Assembly: GCF_013373795.3 (NCBI RefSeq) | Contig: NZ_CP088022.1 | Coordinates: 4,712,001-4,776,000, forward strand | Reading direction: 5' to 3' | Source of the DNA: Bradyrhizobium quebecense | GTDB lineage: Bacteria > Pseudomonadota > Alphaproteobacteria > Rhizobiales > Xanthobacteraceae | Length of the DNA: 64,000 bases | Shown: positions 1 to 8,613 of the stretch, in pieces | Position numbering within the stretch: the stretch's first letter is position 1 | Layout: each line of letters opens with the position of its first letter | Notes under the pieces: model-generated | Told to the model about the DNA's origin: nothing | Databases searched by the model: none | The model's input: the letters and a program-made list of their open reading frames with translations, nothing else | Position numbers and translations under genes: made by a program

Positions 1-530
1 CGGCGCCGGATCACCTGGAAGATCCGCCGCAGGCTCTCGTCGTCCTCGACCAAAAGCGCGCCGGTGGAGGAGCCGATGAACACCTTGACGCCGGCGCAGC
101 CCGGGGCGCGCTCGAGCTCCGGCAGGTCCCGCACGTTCTCGCGGGTGCCGCCGATGAAGAACGCGAAGTCGCAATGCATGCGATGGTGGCCGCGCTTGAT
201 CTTGTCGGTGAACGCCTCTTCGGTGACCGTCAGCGGGTTGGTATTCGGCATCTCGAACACGGCGGTGACCCCGCCCATCACGGCGCTGCGCGAGCCGGTC
301 TCGAGATCTTCCTTCTGCGTCAGCCCGGGCTCGCGGAAATGCACCTGGGTGTCCATCACGCCGGGCAGGATATGCAGGCCCTTGCAGTCGATCACCTCGC
401 CGGCCGAGGCCTGGCCGAGCGCGCCGATCGCGGCGATGCGGCCATTCGTGACGCCGATATCGCGCACGCCCTCGCCGTCCTGATTGACCACAGTGCCGGA
501 TTTTAGAATGGTGTCAAAATGCTGATTCAT
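1..530 (-). CDS. Dihydroorotase-like amidohydrolase (partial, 3' end outside window)
   Basis: The N-terminal 176 residues of a dihydroorotase/cyclic amidase of the amidohydrolase superfamily are present; the rest lies beyond the left edge. The start is ATG at 530, preceded by a GAGGA ribosome site. The family metal motif is visible at residues 60-69 as D-T-Q-V-H-F-R-E-P-G, followed by EMPNTNP (93-99) and the candidate carboxylated lysine K149 in GVKVFIGSS. The first histidine of the usual HxH pair is Gln62, so metal binding at that site may differ from classical PyrC. It may act in pyrimidine synthesis or on another cyclic amide. Family assignment is firm; the exact substrate is not. Confidence 0.8.
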   Translation of the reverse strand, partial: MNQHFDTILKSGTVVNQDGEGVRDIGVTNGRIAAIGALGQASAGEVIDCKGLHILPGVMDTQVHFREPGLTQKEDLETGSRSAVMGGVTAVFEMPNTNPLTVTEEAFTDKIKRGHHRMHCDFAFFIGGTRENVRDLPELERAPGCAGVKVFIGSSTGALLVEDDESLRRIFQVIRR

Positions 531-659
531 CGGTCCTCGGCGCCCGCTTTCGGCTGTCGCGCGGGCCTTGTTCGGCGCACTCTAGCGCCTTAGCTTGGCA
601 GGGGATATCCGCGAGGACAGCGTTTCCCAAGGAACTTGGAAAAAGAGCCAATTTTGCGA

Positions 660-1541
660 ATGAAAGCAGCGTTTCTTCCAGATCGGAGCGTGGTCAAAAT
701 CTCTGGCGAGGACGCCCGCAACTTCCTCAACGGCCTCATCACGACCGATGTCGAGCAGCTAACCCCGGGACAGGCCCGGTTTGGCGCACTGCTGACGCCG
801 CAGGGCAAGATCATCGTCGACTTCCTGATCACCGAGATACCCACAGGCCACGGCGGCGGCTTCCTGATCGACGCGCCGCGCGCGCTCGCCAAGGGGCTTG
901 CCGACAAGCTCGGCTTCTACAAGCTGCGCGCCAAGGTCGTGGTCGAGAATCTCTCCGACAGCCTCGGTGTGCTGGCAGCCTGGGACGGCGAGCCGGCGGC
1001 GATCCCCGATCTCGCTTTCTCCGATCCGCGCAATACAGCGCTCGGCTGGCGCGTCCTGATCCCGGAAGATCTGAAGCAGAAACTCGCTGAGCTGATCGGC
1101 GCCGATCTCGTCGACTCCAGCGCCTATGAGGCGCATCGCATTGCGGCCGGCGTGCCGCGCGGCGGGCTCGACTTCATGTATGGCGACGCGTTCCCGCACG
1201 AGACCAATATGGACCGCCTCAACGGCGTCGATTTCGACAAGGGCTGCTATGTCGGCCAGGAGGTGGTGTCGCGCATGCAGCATCGTGGCACGGCGCGCAC
1301 CCGCACGGTGAAGATCATTCTCGACGGCCCCGCCCCCGAGACTGGCGCGACAATCCAGGCTGGCGACAAGCAGGTCGGCACCATGGGCTCGACCGCCGGC
1401 GAGAAAGGCCTCGCGCTGGTGCGCATCGACCGCGTCGCCGATGCGCTCGACGCCGGCCTGCCGCTGACCGCGGGCGGGCTCGCGCTTCACCTCGCCGATC
1501 CTGATGCCGTCCGCACCACACCCAAGAAGACCGTTGCATGA
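660..1541 (+). CDS. ygfZ: YgfZ/GcvT-like folate-binding protein (tRNA-modifying / Fe-S maintenance factor)
   Basis: A 293-residue member of the YgfZ family, which binds tetrahydrofolate and helps keep certain Fe-S enzymes active. The signature K-G-C-Y-V-G-Q-E lies at residues 194-201, with Cys196 the conserved functional cysteine, followed by V-S-R-M-Q-H-R-G. A TTG codon 24 bases upstream is in frame, but ATG 660 fits the family N-terminus (MKAAFLPDR...) better. Its stop overlaps the start of the DNA glycosylase gene as ATGA, so the two are probably translationally coupled. The GcvT-like fold is known for the family; a direct role in DNA repair is not implied by the linkage. Confidence 0.88.
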   Translation: MKAAFLPDRSVVKISGEDARNFLNGLITTDVEQLTPGQARFGALLTPQGKIIVDFLITEIPTGHGGGFLIDAPRALAKGLADKLGFYKLRAKVVVENLSDSLGVLAAWDGEPAAIPDLAFSDPRNTALGWRVLIPEDLKQKLAELIGADLVDSSAYEAHRIAAGVPRGGLDFMYGDAFPHETNMDRLNGVDFDKGCYVGQEVVSRMQHRGTARTRTVKIILDGPAPETGATIQAGDKQVGTMGSTAGEKGLALVRIDRVADALDAGLPLTAGGLALHLADPDAVRTTPKKTVA

Positions 1542-2164
1542 GTCGCACCGCGCAACTGCACCCCGACGGCAAGACGCGCTGCCCGTGGCCGGGCGACGAT
1601 GCGTTCTACGTCGCCTATCACGACAATGAATGGGGCGTGCCGGAATATGACGACCGCGCGCTCTATGAAAAGCTGATCCTCGACGGCTTCCAGGCCGGCC
1701 TGTCCTGGATCACGATCCTGCGCAAGCGCGAGAATTTCCGCAAAGCCTTCGACGATTTCCAGCCCGAGAAGATCGCGCGCTACACCGACAAGAAGGTGCA
1801 TGCGCTGATGAACGACGCCGGCATCGTCCGCAACCGCGCCAAGATCGAAGGCACGGTGGCGAGCGCCAAGTCGTATCTCGAGATCATGGAGAAGGGTCCC
1901 GGCTTCTCGAAATTCCTGTGGGACTTCGTCGACGGCAAGCCGAAGGTCAATCAGTTCAAGACCACCGCGAGCGTGCCGGCCTCGACGCCGGTCTCGATCA
2001 AGGTCTCCAAGGAGCTCGGCGCGCGCGGCTTCAAATTCGTCGGCCCGACCATCGTCTATGCCTTCATGCAGGCGACCGGCATGGTCAACGATCACCTCGT
2101 GACCTGCTTCTGCCACGAGGCCTGCAGCGGCAAGCTCCGCACACCGCGGCTCAAGAAGAAATGA
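1538..2164 (+). CDS. tag: DNA-3-methyladenine glycosylase I
   Basis: A 208-residue base-excision repair enzyme that removes 3-methyladenine from alkylated DNA. The family block A-Y-H-D-N-E-W-G-V-P is at residues 26-35 and Q-A-G-L-S-W-I-T at 52-59. The zinc-snap ligands of the E. coli enzyme have clear equivalents: Cys15, His28, His186 (in V-N-D-H) and Cys190, with the same His-to-Cys spacing. It starts inside the stop region of ygfZ (ATGA) and its own TGA overlaps the start of the HD hydrolase, giving a tightly packed three-gene operon. Length is normal for the family. Confidence 0.95.
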   Translation: MSRTAQLHPDGKTRCPWPGDDAFYVAYHDNEWGVPEYDDRALYEKLILDGFQAGLSWITILRKRENFRKAFDDFQPEKIARYTDKKVHALMNDAGIVRNRAKIEGTVASAKSYLEIMEKGPGFSKFLWDFVDGKPKVNQFKTTASVPASTPVSIKVSKELGARGFKFVGPTIVYAFMQATGMVNDHLVTCFCHEACSGKLRTPRLKKK

Positions 2165-2772
2165 CTGCGCGTCAATCGACCGAGACCACTCGCGCCTGGC
2201 AGCGGATGTTGTCGGGGCGCCGGCTGGACCTGCTCGATCCGTCACCGCTCGATATCGAGATCGTCGACATCGCGCACGGACTGGCGCGGGTCGCGCGCTG
2301 GAATGGCCAGACCAGCGGCGCGCACATCTTCTCGGTGGCGCAGCACACACTGCTGGTCGAGGCCGTGATGCGCCAGCAGACGCCGCGCGTCGATATCCGC
2401 CATCGTCTCGCTGCATTGCTGCATGACGCGCCCGAATATGTCATCGGCGACATGATCTCGCCGTTCAAGGCGGTGCTCGCAGGCGAATACAAGGCGGTGG
2501 AGAAGCGGCTGCTGTCGGCGATCCATATCCGCTTCGGCCTGCCTGCCGTGCTGGCGGATGAGATCACCCAGCAGATCAAGGCCGCCGATCGCGGCGCCGC
2601 CTATCTCGAGGCGACGCATCTGGCGGGATTTTCGCAAGCCGAAGCCAGGCGGCTGTTCGGCCGCGATCCGGAATTGCCGGAAGCCACCGAGCGCGACTAT
2701 CTGACCCCATGGACCGCAGCGAGGGCTGAAAAGCAGTTCCTCGAACGCTTCAAGGCATTGCACGCGTCATAG
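2161..2772 (+). CDS. HD-domain phosphohydrolase (YfbR-like)
   Basis: A 203-residue HD-superfamily protein, probably a metal-dependent nucleotidase or related phosphohydrolase. Likely metal ligands are His62 in A-Q-H-T-L-L, His88-Asp89 in L-L-H-D-A-P-E-Y and Asp143 in A-A-D-R. The start chosen is ATG 2161, which overlaps the tag stop codon as ATGA; a longer open frame runs upstream within tag, but that part has no family similarity. The substrate cannot be told from sequence. YfbR itself hydrolyses deoxynucleoside 5'-monophosphates, but this protein may act on another nucleotide. Confidence 0.82.
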   Translation: MTARQSTETTRAWQRMLSGRRLDLLDPSPLDIEIVDIAHGLARVARWNGQTSGAHIFSVAQHTLLVEAVMRQQTPRVDIRHRLAALLHDAPEYVIGDMISPFKAVLAGEYKAVEKRLLSAIHIRFGLPAVLADEITQQIKAADRGAAYLEATHLAGFSQAEARRLFGRDPELPEATERDYLTPWTAARAEKQFLERFKALHAS

Positions 2773-2894
2773 GCGCCGCCGCGAAGCGTGCAGCCGGTTG
2801 CGCCGCAAAACGAAGAGCTGGCATCGCGCCGCCCGGCTTTGCCCACCTGGAAGCAACCGTTATAATCGGGCGCACCCGCTAGCCAAGGACCATC

Positions 2895-3401
2895 ATGCTT
2901 CACGTCTGCTCGCTTGCCGCGCTCTCCGACACGGTTCGTGCCACCGGCGCCAGCCATGTGCTGACCGTGATGGCCAATGTCGACCAGGTGCAGCGGCCGC
3001 CCTCCGTGCTTCCCGCCAACCATCTGAAAGTGTCGATGGACGACATCGTCGAACAGATGGACGGATTCGTTGCCCCCAACGAGACGCATATCGAGAGGGT
3101 GCTGGCCTTCGTGCGCGGCTGGGATCGCCGCGCGCCGATGGTGGTGCACTGCTACGCCGGCATCAGCCGCTCGACCGCGAGCGCGTTCGCCACCGTCTGC
3201 GCGCTCAATCCGCACCGCGACGAAATGTCCATCGCCCGGCTGATCCGCGAGGCCTCGCCGATCGCGGCGCCCAACCGGCTGATCGTCGGCCTCGCCGACA
3301 AGGCGCTGGGCCGCGAGGGCCGGATGCTGCGCGCGCTCGATGCGATGGGCCCCGGCAGCATGAGCGTCGAAGGCCGGCCCTTCCACATCGATCTGGACTA
3401 G
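2895..3401 (+). CDS. Dual-specificity / tyrosine-type protein phosphatase
   Basis: A 168-residue cysteine-dependent phosphatase. The P-loop signature H-C-Y-A-G-I-S-R-S is at residues 85-93, giving catalytic Cys86 and phosphate-binding Arg92; Asp49 or Asp50 in S-M-D-D-I is a candidate general acid. It has no signal peptide or membrane segment, so it is cytoplasmic. It is monocistronic, 122 bases after the HD hydrolase gene, and is followed by two palindromic repeats. The family includes protein, RNA and phosphoinositide phosphatases, so the substrate is open. Confidence 0.8.
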   Translation: MLHVCSLAALSDTVRATGASHVLTVMANVDQVQRPPSVLPANHLKVSMDDIVEQMDGFVAPNETHIERVLAFVRGWDRRAPMVVHCYAGISRSTASAFATVCALNPHRDEMSIARLIREASPIAAPNRLIVGLADKALGREGRMLRALDAMGPGSMSVEGRPFHIDLD

Positions 3402-3453
3402 CACGGCCTGTCACGGCCGGTCGCTTGAACTTCCAGTCCGCTCAAATGCACTA

Positions 3454-3496
3454 CTAGAGCGGGATAACTTTTCTTCGAATCGTCATCCCGCTCTAG
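3454..3496. repeat. Intergenic palindromic repeat (CTAGAG...CTCTAG type)
   Basis: A perfect 12-base inverted repeat, CTAGAGCGGGAT with ATCCCGCTCTAG, separated by about 19 bases. It is the same type as the palindrome at 6778-6819 and could fold as an mRNA hairpin downstream of the phosphatase gene. Confidence 0.75.
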
Positions 3497-3508
3497 TTCT
3501 TTGATTTG

Positions 3509-3554
3509 AGCATGATCTTTTCGGAAAACCGCGCACACTTTTCCGGATCATGCT
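3509..3554. repeat. Intergenic palindromic repeat (AGCATGATC...GATCATGCT type)
   Basis: An inverted repeat with outer arms AGCATGATC and GATCATGCT and inner arms around TTTTCGGAAAA and TTTTCCGG. This is a common repeat type in Bradyrhizobium-like genomes. It lies 13 bases after the previous palindrome and about 60 bases before the DUF2339 gene. Confidence 0.7.
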
Positions 3555-3612
3555 TTAGGTTGCGACGGGCGGCCGGTTGGCCGATGGTCCGGCGCGTCCC
3601 GCCGGAGGCCCG

Positions 3613-6318
3613 ATGTTCGATTCGCCGTTCGAATTCCTGACGCTCGTCATCGCGATTGTCGCGATCATTTTCGCGCGCAAGGCGCTGGGCCAGATTACGG
3701 TGCTGCAGCGCCGGCTGGATGCTATCGAGGCCGCAGGCTGGGCGAGTGCACGAACGGCCACTCCGACGCCCCTCACCCCGTTGCAGGAGTTCGAGCAGAC
3801 GCTCCCGACAGCGCCTCCGATCGCGCCACCGCCGCTCCCCGAGGCGGCTGCAAACGAGCCGGCTGCCCGGGCCGAAGCGGCCGCGGATGCAGCAAGCGCC
3901 GCCCCACCTCCACTTCCAGAACCGCCCGCCCCGCCGCCCCCGGCGCCTGGCTTCGAGGAGACGCTCGGCACACGCTGGGTGGTGTGGATCGGCGGCCTGA
4001 CGCTCGCGCTCGGCGGCTTCTTCATGGTGCGCTATTCGATCGAGGCCGGGTTGCTCGGGCCCGGCGTACGCACGATGCTCGGGGGGCTGTTCGCGCTGGC
4101 GCTGCTCGGCGCCGGCGAATGGACGCGGCGCAAGGAAAGCATCTCCAGCATCGCAGCGCTTCCAGTCGCCAACATTCCGGCGATCCTCACCGCCGCCGGC
4201 ACCGCGGTGGCGTTCGCCACCGTCTACGCCGCCTACGCCCTGTACGACTTCCTCGCGCCGGCAACCGCCTTCATCCTGCTCGGCATGGTCGCGCTCGGCA
4301 CGCTCGCGGCCGCGCTGCTGCACGGACCTGCGCTGGCCGGGCTCGGCATCGTCGGGGCCTTCGTCACCCCGATCCTGGTCTCGTCCGACAAGCCCGACTT
4401 CTGGTCGCTCTACATTTATCTTGCCATCGTTACGGCGGCGGCGTTCGGCCTCGCGCGCATCCGGCTGTGGCGCTGGCTCGCGGTCACGACGATCGCCTTC
4501 GCGCTGCTATGGACCTTCCCCTGCCTGCAATGCGGGCCGGAGATGATCGCGCCGCACGTCTTCCACGTCATCGCGGGCTTCGTGCTGGCGGCGCTGCTCG
4601 TGGTCTGCGGCTTCATGTTCGGCCCCGACGGCGACGGCGAGGAGATCGAGCCGATCTCATCCGGCTCGCTCGCGGCCTATCTGTTCGGCGCGATGCTGAT
4701 CGTGCTCAACAGCGCGCATGCCGACAGCGCGATGATCGGCTTCGCACTGCTGACGGCGGGAAGCCTTGTCGTGGCCTGGCGCGCGCCCGCCGCTGCCGGC
4801 GCGATCGCCGCCGCGTCGGTCTTCGTCTTCATCGTGTTCGGCGAATGGGCCGTCCGCCGCAACGTCGACATGCTGGTGCTGCCGGGCGGTGCGATCCCGG
4901 GCATCGGCCCGTCCGCGACCGACGGCTCGGTCTCGCTGCAACTCGTCACCGCCGCGCTGTTCGCGGCCGCCTTCGGCATCGCCGGCTTCCTCGCGCAACT
5001 GCGTTTTGCCACCACGAAGATCACGGTGACCTGGGCCGCGGCAGCCGTGTTCACGCCGGTCGCGCTGCTGGTCGCACTTTATGCGCGCATCGCGCATCTC
5101 GACCGCTCGATCCCGTTCGCGATCCTCGCCGTGCTGCTCGCAGCCGCCTACGCGGCCGCGACCGAAGCACTGACCCGGCGCGGCGAACGGCCGGAGCTGT
5201 CGCCCTCGATCGCACTGTCGGCCACCGGCGCCCTCGCCTCGCTGGCGCTGGCGCTCACCTTCGCGCTCGACAAGGGCTGGCTCACCATCGCGCTGGCGCT
5301 GGTGTCGATGGGCACGGCATGGCTGTCGGTGCAGCGGCCGATCCCGTTCCTCCGCTGGCTCGCCGCGATCCTGGCCGGCATCGTGGTGCTGCGCATCGGC
5401 TACGAGCCGCGGATCGCGGGCGATGCCGTCGGCACCACGCCGATCTTCAACTGGCTGCTGTGGGGCTATGGCGTTCCGGCGCTGTCATTCTGGGCGGGAA
5501 GCCATTTCCTGCGCCGCAATGGCGACAACGTCCCGCTGCGGATGGTCGAATCCGCTGCGATCCTGTTCACGGTGCTGCTCGCCTTCATGGAGATCCGTCA
5601 CGCGGTCAATGCCGGTGACGTCTATCGCGAGAGCGCCGGGCTGACCGAAGTCGCTTTGCAGGTTGGCGTGACGCTTGCGATGGCGATCGGGCTCGAGCGG
5701 CTGCGGCTGCGCAGCGGCAGCATCGTCCATAATGTCGGCGCGGTGCTGCTGACCGCGTTCGCCGGGCTTGCCAGCCTGTTCGGGTTGCTGGGGCTGGAGA
5801 ACCCGATGCTGTGGTGGCAGGACGTCGGCGGCAGCTTCATCAATCTGCTGCTGCTCGGCTATGCATTGCCCGCCGTGCTGGCGCTGCTGCTGTCCTACGC
5901 GGTGGCGGGGCATCGTCCCGCTGCATATGCCAACACGATCGCCGCCGGCGCGCTGGTGCTTGCGCTCGCTTACGTCACGTTCGAAATCCGCAGGCTCTAT
6001 CATGGACCGGTGCTGACGCGCGGCGAGACCACGGGTGCGGAGCAATACACCTATTCGATCGCTTGGCTGATGTTCGGCGTCGTGTTGCTCGGCATCGGCA
6101 TCGTCGTCAACTCGCAGCGGGCGCGGCTCGCCTCCGCTGCGGTGATCGGGCTTACGATCCTGAAGGCGTTCCTGGTCGACATGTCGACGCTCACCGGAGT
6201 CTACCGGGCGCTGTCGTTCATGTGCCTTGGCATCGTGCTGGTCGCGATCGGCTGGCTGTATCAGCGGATCCTGTTCCGCAGGCGGGCCGCTCCGCCGGTC
6301 CCGCAGGCTGGGGCCTGA
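3613..6318 (+). CDS. DUF2339 multi-pass membrane protein
   Basis: A 901-residue integral membrane protein. An N-terminal hydrophobic helix (about residues 5-20) is followed by a short predicted coiled stretch, a Pro/Ala-rich linker (about 45-120) and then more than twenty hydrophobic segments to the C-terminus. This layout and size fit the DUF2339 family, whose function is unknown. The start is set at ATG 3613 because GGAGG lies 4 bases upstream; an in-frame ATG at 3577 would add twelve Gly/Pro-rich residues and has no ribosome site. Neighbours give no functional clue. Confidence 0.82.
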   Translation: MFDSPFEFLTLVIAIVAIIFARKALGQITVLQRRLDAIEAAGWASARTATPTPLTPLQEFEQTLPTAPPIAPPPLPEAAANEPAARAEAAADAASAAPPPLPEPPAPPPPAPGFEETLGTRWVVWIGGLTLALGGFFMVRYSIEAGLLGPGVRTMLGGLFALALLGAGEWTRRKESISSIAALPVANIPAILTAAGTAVAFATVYAAYALYDFLAPATAFILLGMVALGTLAAALLHGPALAGLGIVGAFVTPILVSSDKPDFWSLYIYLAIVTAAAFGLARIRLWRWLAVTTIAFALLWTFPCLQCGPEMIAPHVFHVIAGFVLAALLVVCGFMFGPDGDGEEIEPISSGSLAAYLFGAMLIVLNSAHADSAMIGFALLTAGSLVVAWRAPAAAGAIAAASVFVFIVFGEWAVRRNVDMLVLPGGAIPGIGPSATDGSVSLQLVTAALFAAAFGIAGFLAQLRFATTKITVTWAAAAVFTPVALLVALYARIAHLDRSIPFAILAVLLAAAYAAATEALTRRGERPELSPSIALSATGALASLALALTFALDKGWLTIALALVSMGTAWLSVQRPIPFLRWLAAILAGIVVLRIGYEPRIAGDAVGTTPIFNWLLWGYGVPALSFWAGSHFLRRNGDNVPLRMVESAAILFTVLLAFMEIRHAVNAGDVYRESAGLTEVALQVGVTLAMAIGLERLRLRSGSIVHNVGAVLLTAFAGLASLFGLLGLENPMLWWQDVGGSFINLLLLGYALPAVLALLLSYAVAGHRPAAYANTIAAGALVLALAYVTFEIRRLYHGPVLTRGETTGAEQYTYSIAWLMFGVVLLGIGIVVNSQRARLASAAVIGLTILKAFLVDMSTLTGVYRALSFMCLGIVLVAIGWLYQRILFRRRAAPPVPQAGA

Positions 6319-6345
6319 AGCTTCTTGTCCTGAACGGCGAGCGCC

Positions 6346-6579
6346 TCAGTCGACGGATTCGGCAACCAGCCGAATCCTGAACACGGGCTTGCGGCTCTCG
6401 TCGAGCAGCTCCATGTGCCATTCGCTGTCTTGCTTCATGTTGCGCGAAATGCTGCCAAGGAAATTACCGCAGACCTTGGTCATCTCGGCCCAGGCCACGT
6501 CACGGCTCTCGAACTCCGTCGCGTGGTCGGACGCACCAGCGTAATCGCCATCACTGATACGGAAAAAATACTGCGCCAT
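6346..6579 (-). CDS. DUF6894 small protein
   Basis: A 77-residue soluble protein of the DUF6894 type, recognised by the N-terminal Y-F-F-x-x-S-D-G-D motif followed by an E-F-x-S-x-D-x-A-W helix. The start at 6579 (M-A-Q-Y-F-F) matches the usual family N-terminus; an in-frame codon at 6591 would add four residues. A second member is encoded at 54532-54789. These proteins are abundant in Bradyrhizobium and have no known function. Confidence 0.7.
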   Translation of the reverse strand: MAQYFFRISDGDYAGASDHATEFESRDVAWAEMTKVCGNFLGSISRNMKQDSEWHMELLDESRKPVFRIRLVAESVD

Positions 6580-6717
6580 ATGACTACTCAAATCGGTGTC
6601 CCCGTCATCCCGCCTGTCGGCGAACGCTAGGCTATTGAGTAGCTATCAACGCGTGGCGACCGCCATCCGTATGACTACGGCTTGGCGTTATTCCGGCTAG
6701 CGCGCAGATGAGATGTA

Positions 6718-6768
6718 AGAGCGTTTTCGAGCGAAGTGGATACCGGTTCGCGTGAAGAAAACGCGTCA
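6718..6768. repeat. Palindromic repeat with GCGTTTTC / GAAAACGC arms
   Basis: An inverted repeat with arms GCGTTTTC (6721-6728) and GAAAACGC (6757-6764) and a conserved middle ending GTTCGCGTGAAGAAAACGC. A clear second copy in the opposite orientation lies at 23704-23757, where it is translated as part of a gene. Confidence 0.75.
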
Positions 6769-6777
6769 AAACAAGAA

Positions 6778-6819
6778 TCTAGAGCCCGTTCCGATTCAAT
6801 CGGAACGGATAGGCTCTAG
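6778..6819. repeat. Palindromic repeat, likely terminator of the 6816 gene
   Basis: A nested palindrome: outer arms TCTAGAGCC and GGCTCTAG, inner perfect arms GTTCCGATT and AATCGGAAC around a single base (6788-6806). The TAG stop codon of the leftward gene (6816-6818) lies inside the right arm, so the repeat probably also acts as its 3' hairpin. Confidence 0.7.
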
Positions 6820-7394
6820 TCGGTGGAACGGCGCAATTCCGGTGCGCTCTCGACCTTGGCAGGCTCGGCCTTGACCGGCTCGAGTTTCGAGCTTCCGACC
6901 TGCGGTGTCTCGACACGCGACACTTCGGTCGGCGAGGCATCCGCGGATCGGGTGCGCGGGTGCAGCGAACGCGGACGCGCCACCGCGCGTGCCATCAGCA
7001 TTTGCTGGCCGCCCTGGTGATGGAAATCGCAGTAGGCGAAGCCCATGCCGGAGACCGAGCCGCGGAACGTGCGGTCGTCCTGCTTGTCGAGATTGAAGCA
7101 CGGTTCGAACGGAATGCCCTTCAGCGACGCGCACACGCTCTGACCGCGGATTTGCAGCGTATTGCCGGGCAGGCGCACGTGGCGGATGGGTCCGGAGCCG
7201 GAGAACTGGATCGAGCCGGTGGCGCCCAGATCGTCGAGGATACGGCCGGCGCCGCGGGTGCCGTCGAAACAGGTGAACGCGAACACCTTGCCGGCGACGA
7301 ATTTGCGGGCCTCATCGGCGTTCATCATGCCTGCGAATGCCGGCACGACCATTGCTCCGGCCGTGACGGCCCCCAACACCAAACGCGCAAGCAT
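6816..7394 (-). CDS. Secreted hypothetical protein with Cys-containing core
   Basis: A 192-residue protein with a clear signal peptide (about residues 1-21, cleavage after A-F-A), so probably periplasmic. The mature part holds four cysteines (in F-T-C-F-D, V-C-A-S-L, F-E-P-C-F and F-A-Y-C-D), which could form two disulphides, and a repeated G-S-I-Q / G-S-V-S pattern suggesting a small beta barrel. The C-terminal 50 residues are Pro/Glu/Lys/Ser-rich and look disordered. GGAG six bases upstream supports the start. I do not recognise a named family. Confidence 0.7.
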   Translation of the reverse strand: MLARLVLGAVTAGAMVVPAFAGMMNADEARKFVAGKVFAFTCFDGTRGAGRILDDLGATGSIQFSGSGPIRHVRLPGNTLQIRGQSVCASLKGIPFEPCFNLDKQDDRTFRGSVSGMGFAYCDFHHQGGQQMLMARAVARPRSLHPRTRSADASPTEVSRVETPQVGSSKLEPVKAEPAKVESAPELRRSTD

Positions 7395-7568
7395 GAGCTA
7401 CTCCACTTACGAGCGCGGGCACCCGCTCCTTGTTGAGCATGATCCCCGCACCAACGCTTCTCGACGTCTGCGCGAGGAAACCCGGCCCCCCCGGGATCAT
7501 GCTGCAAGTCTCTTTACCCGCTGCTTACCATACCAACCGTGGCAACATTGGAGCAGCTTGGTTGGTAA

Positions 7569-7588
7569 AGTCTGAACGTCCTCAGACT
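7569..7588. terminator. Short hairpin at the end of the oxidoreductase gene
   Basis: A 7-bp stem (AGTCTGA / TCAGACT) with a 6-base loop. The TGA stop of the leftward oxidoreductase gene is inside the stem. T-rich sequence follows on the plus strand and a short T run follows on the minus strand, so it could terminate in either direction. Confidence 0.45.
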
Positions 7589-8568
7589 ATTTTTACCACG
7601 ATCCGGCCGCGGACCTGGCCACCGAGGATTTTCGCACCGTACCCCATGACTTCGTCCAAGGCGATTTCATGAGTGATATCAGCCAGTTTTGCCTTATCCA
7701 GATCGCTGGCAAGGCGGCGCCAGGCAGTCCTGCGGAGCTCGATCGGGCACATCACGGAATCGATGCCGAGAAGGCACACACCGCGCAAAATGAAGGGCGC
7801 GACCGACGACGGCAGGTCCATGCCGGCCGCCAGGCCGCAGGCCGCGATGGCACCGCCGTACCTGGTCATCGAAAGCAGATTGGCGAGGGTGGTCGACCCG
7901 ACGCTGTCGACGCCGCCGGCCCAGCGCTCCTTCGCAAGCGCCTTGGGGACCCCCGACAGCTCGGCGCGATCGATCACCTCGGTGGCACCGAGACCTTTGA
8001 GATAGTCGACCTCCGACATCCGCCCGGTCGAGGCGATGACATGATAGCCGAGCTTCGAGAGCACGGCGATCGCGACCGAGCCGACGCCGCCGGCGGCACC
8101 CGTCACCACCACCGGGCCGCTCTTCGGCGTGAGGCCATGCTTCTCCAGCGCCAGCACCGACAGCATCGCGGTATAGCCGGCGGTGCCGACCGCCATCGCA
8201 TCGCGGGCCGAAATGCCGTCCGGCAGCCGCACCAGCCAGTCGCCCTTGACGCGGGCCTTTTCGGCATAGGCGCCGAGATGGGTCTCGCCCATGCCCCAGC
8301 CGTTGCAGACGACCTTGTCGCCCGCCTTCCAGTCGGGATGGCTGGATTGTTCGACGGTACCGGCGAAATCGATGCCGGCGATCATCGGGAAACGGCGCAC
8401 CACCGGCGCCTTGCCGGTCAGCGCCAGGCCGTCCTTGTAGTTCAGCGTCGACCATTCGACGCGGACGGTGACGTCGCCGTCCATCAATTCCGCTTCATCG
8501 AATTGGGTCAGTGCGGCGGTGGTACCCTTGTCCGCCTTGTCGATCCTGATTGCCTTGAACGTTGCCAC
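7582..8568 (-). CDS. acuI: NADPH-dependent MDR oxidoreductase (acrylyl-CoA reductase AcuI / YhdH type)
   Basis: A 328-residue zinc-independent medium-chain reductase. The YhdH/AcuI signature [11 protein letters not shown] lies near residue 45, G-I-D-F-A-G-T-V near 70, and the nucleotide-binding [12 protein letters not shown] near 150. The family reduces acryloyl-CoA to propionyl-CoA and helps detoxify acrylate. The start is taken as GTG 8568 with GGAGAG 7 bases upstream; GTG 8577 is also in frame but sits too close to that site. It is transcribed toward the secreted-protein gene and has no obvious operon partner. Confidence 0.85.
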   Translation of the reverse strand: MATFKAIRIDKADKGTTAALTQFDEAELMDGDVTVRVEWSTLNYKDGLALTGKAPVVRRFPMIAGIDFAGTVEQSSHPDWKAGDKVVCNGWGMGETHLGAYAEKARVKGDWLVRLPDGISARDAMAVGTAGYTAMLSVLALEKHGLTPKSGPVVVTGAAGGVGSVAIAVLSKLGYHVIASTGRMSEVDYLKGLGATEVIDRAELSGVPKALAKERWAGGVDSVGSTTLANLLSMTRYGGAIAACGLAAGMDLPSSVAPFILRGVCLLGIDSVMCPIELRRTAWRRLASDLDKAKLADITHEIALDEVMGYGAKILGGQVRGRIVVKIV

Positions 8569-8613
8569 GATGAGCACTCTCCGTAATCTTGGTTTCGGGG
8601 AGTGTTTAACCCA

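Noticed and set aside
3984..5618. A 544-codon frame inside the DUF2339 gene
   Set aside because: It is in another frame of a gene with a strong ribosome site and clear membrane segments; its product is Arg/Ala-rich and typical of a shadow frame.
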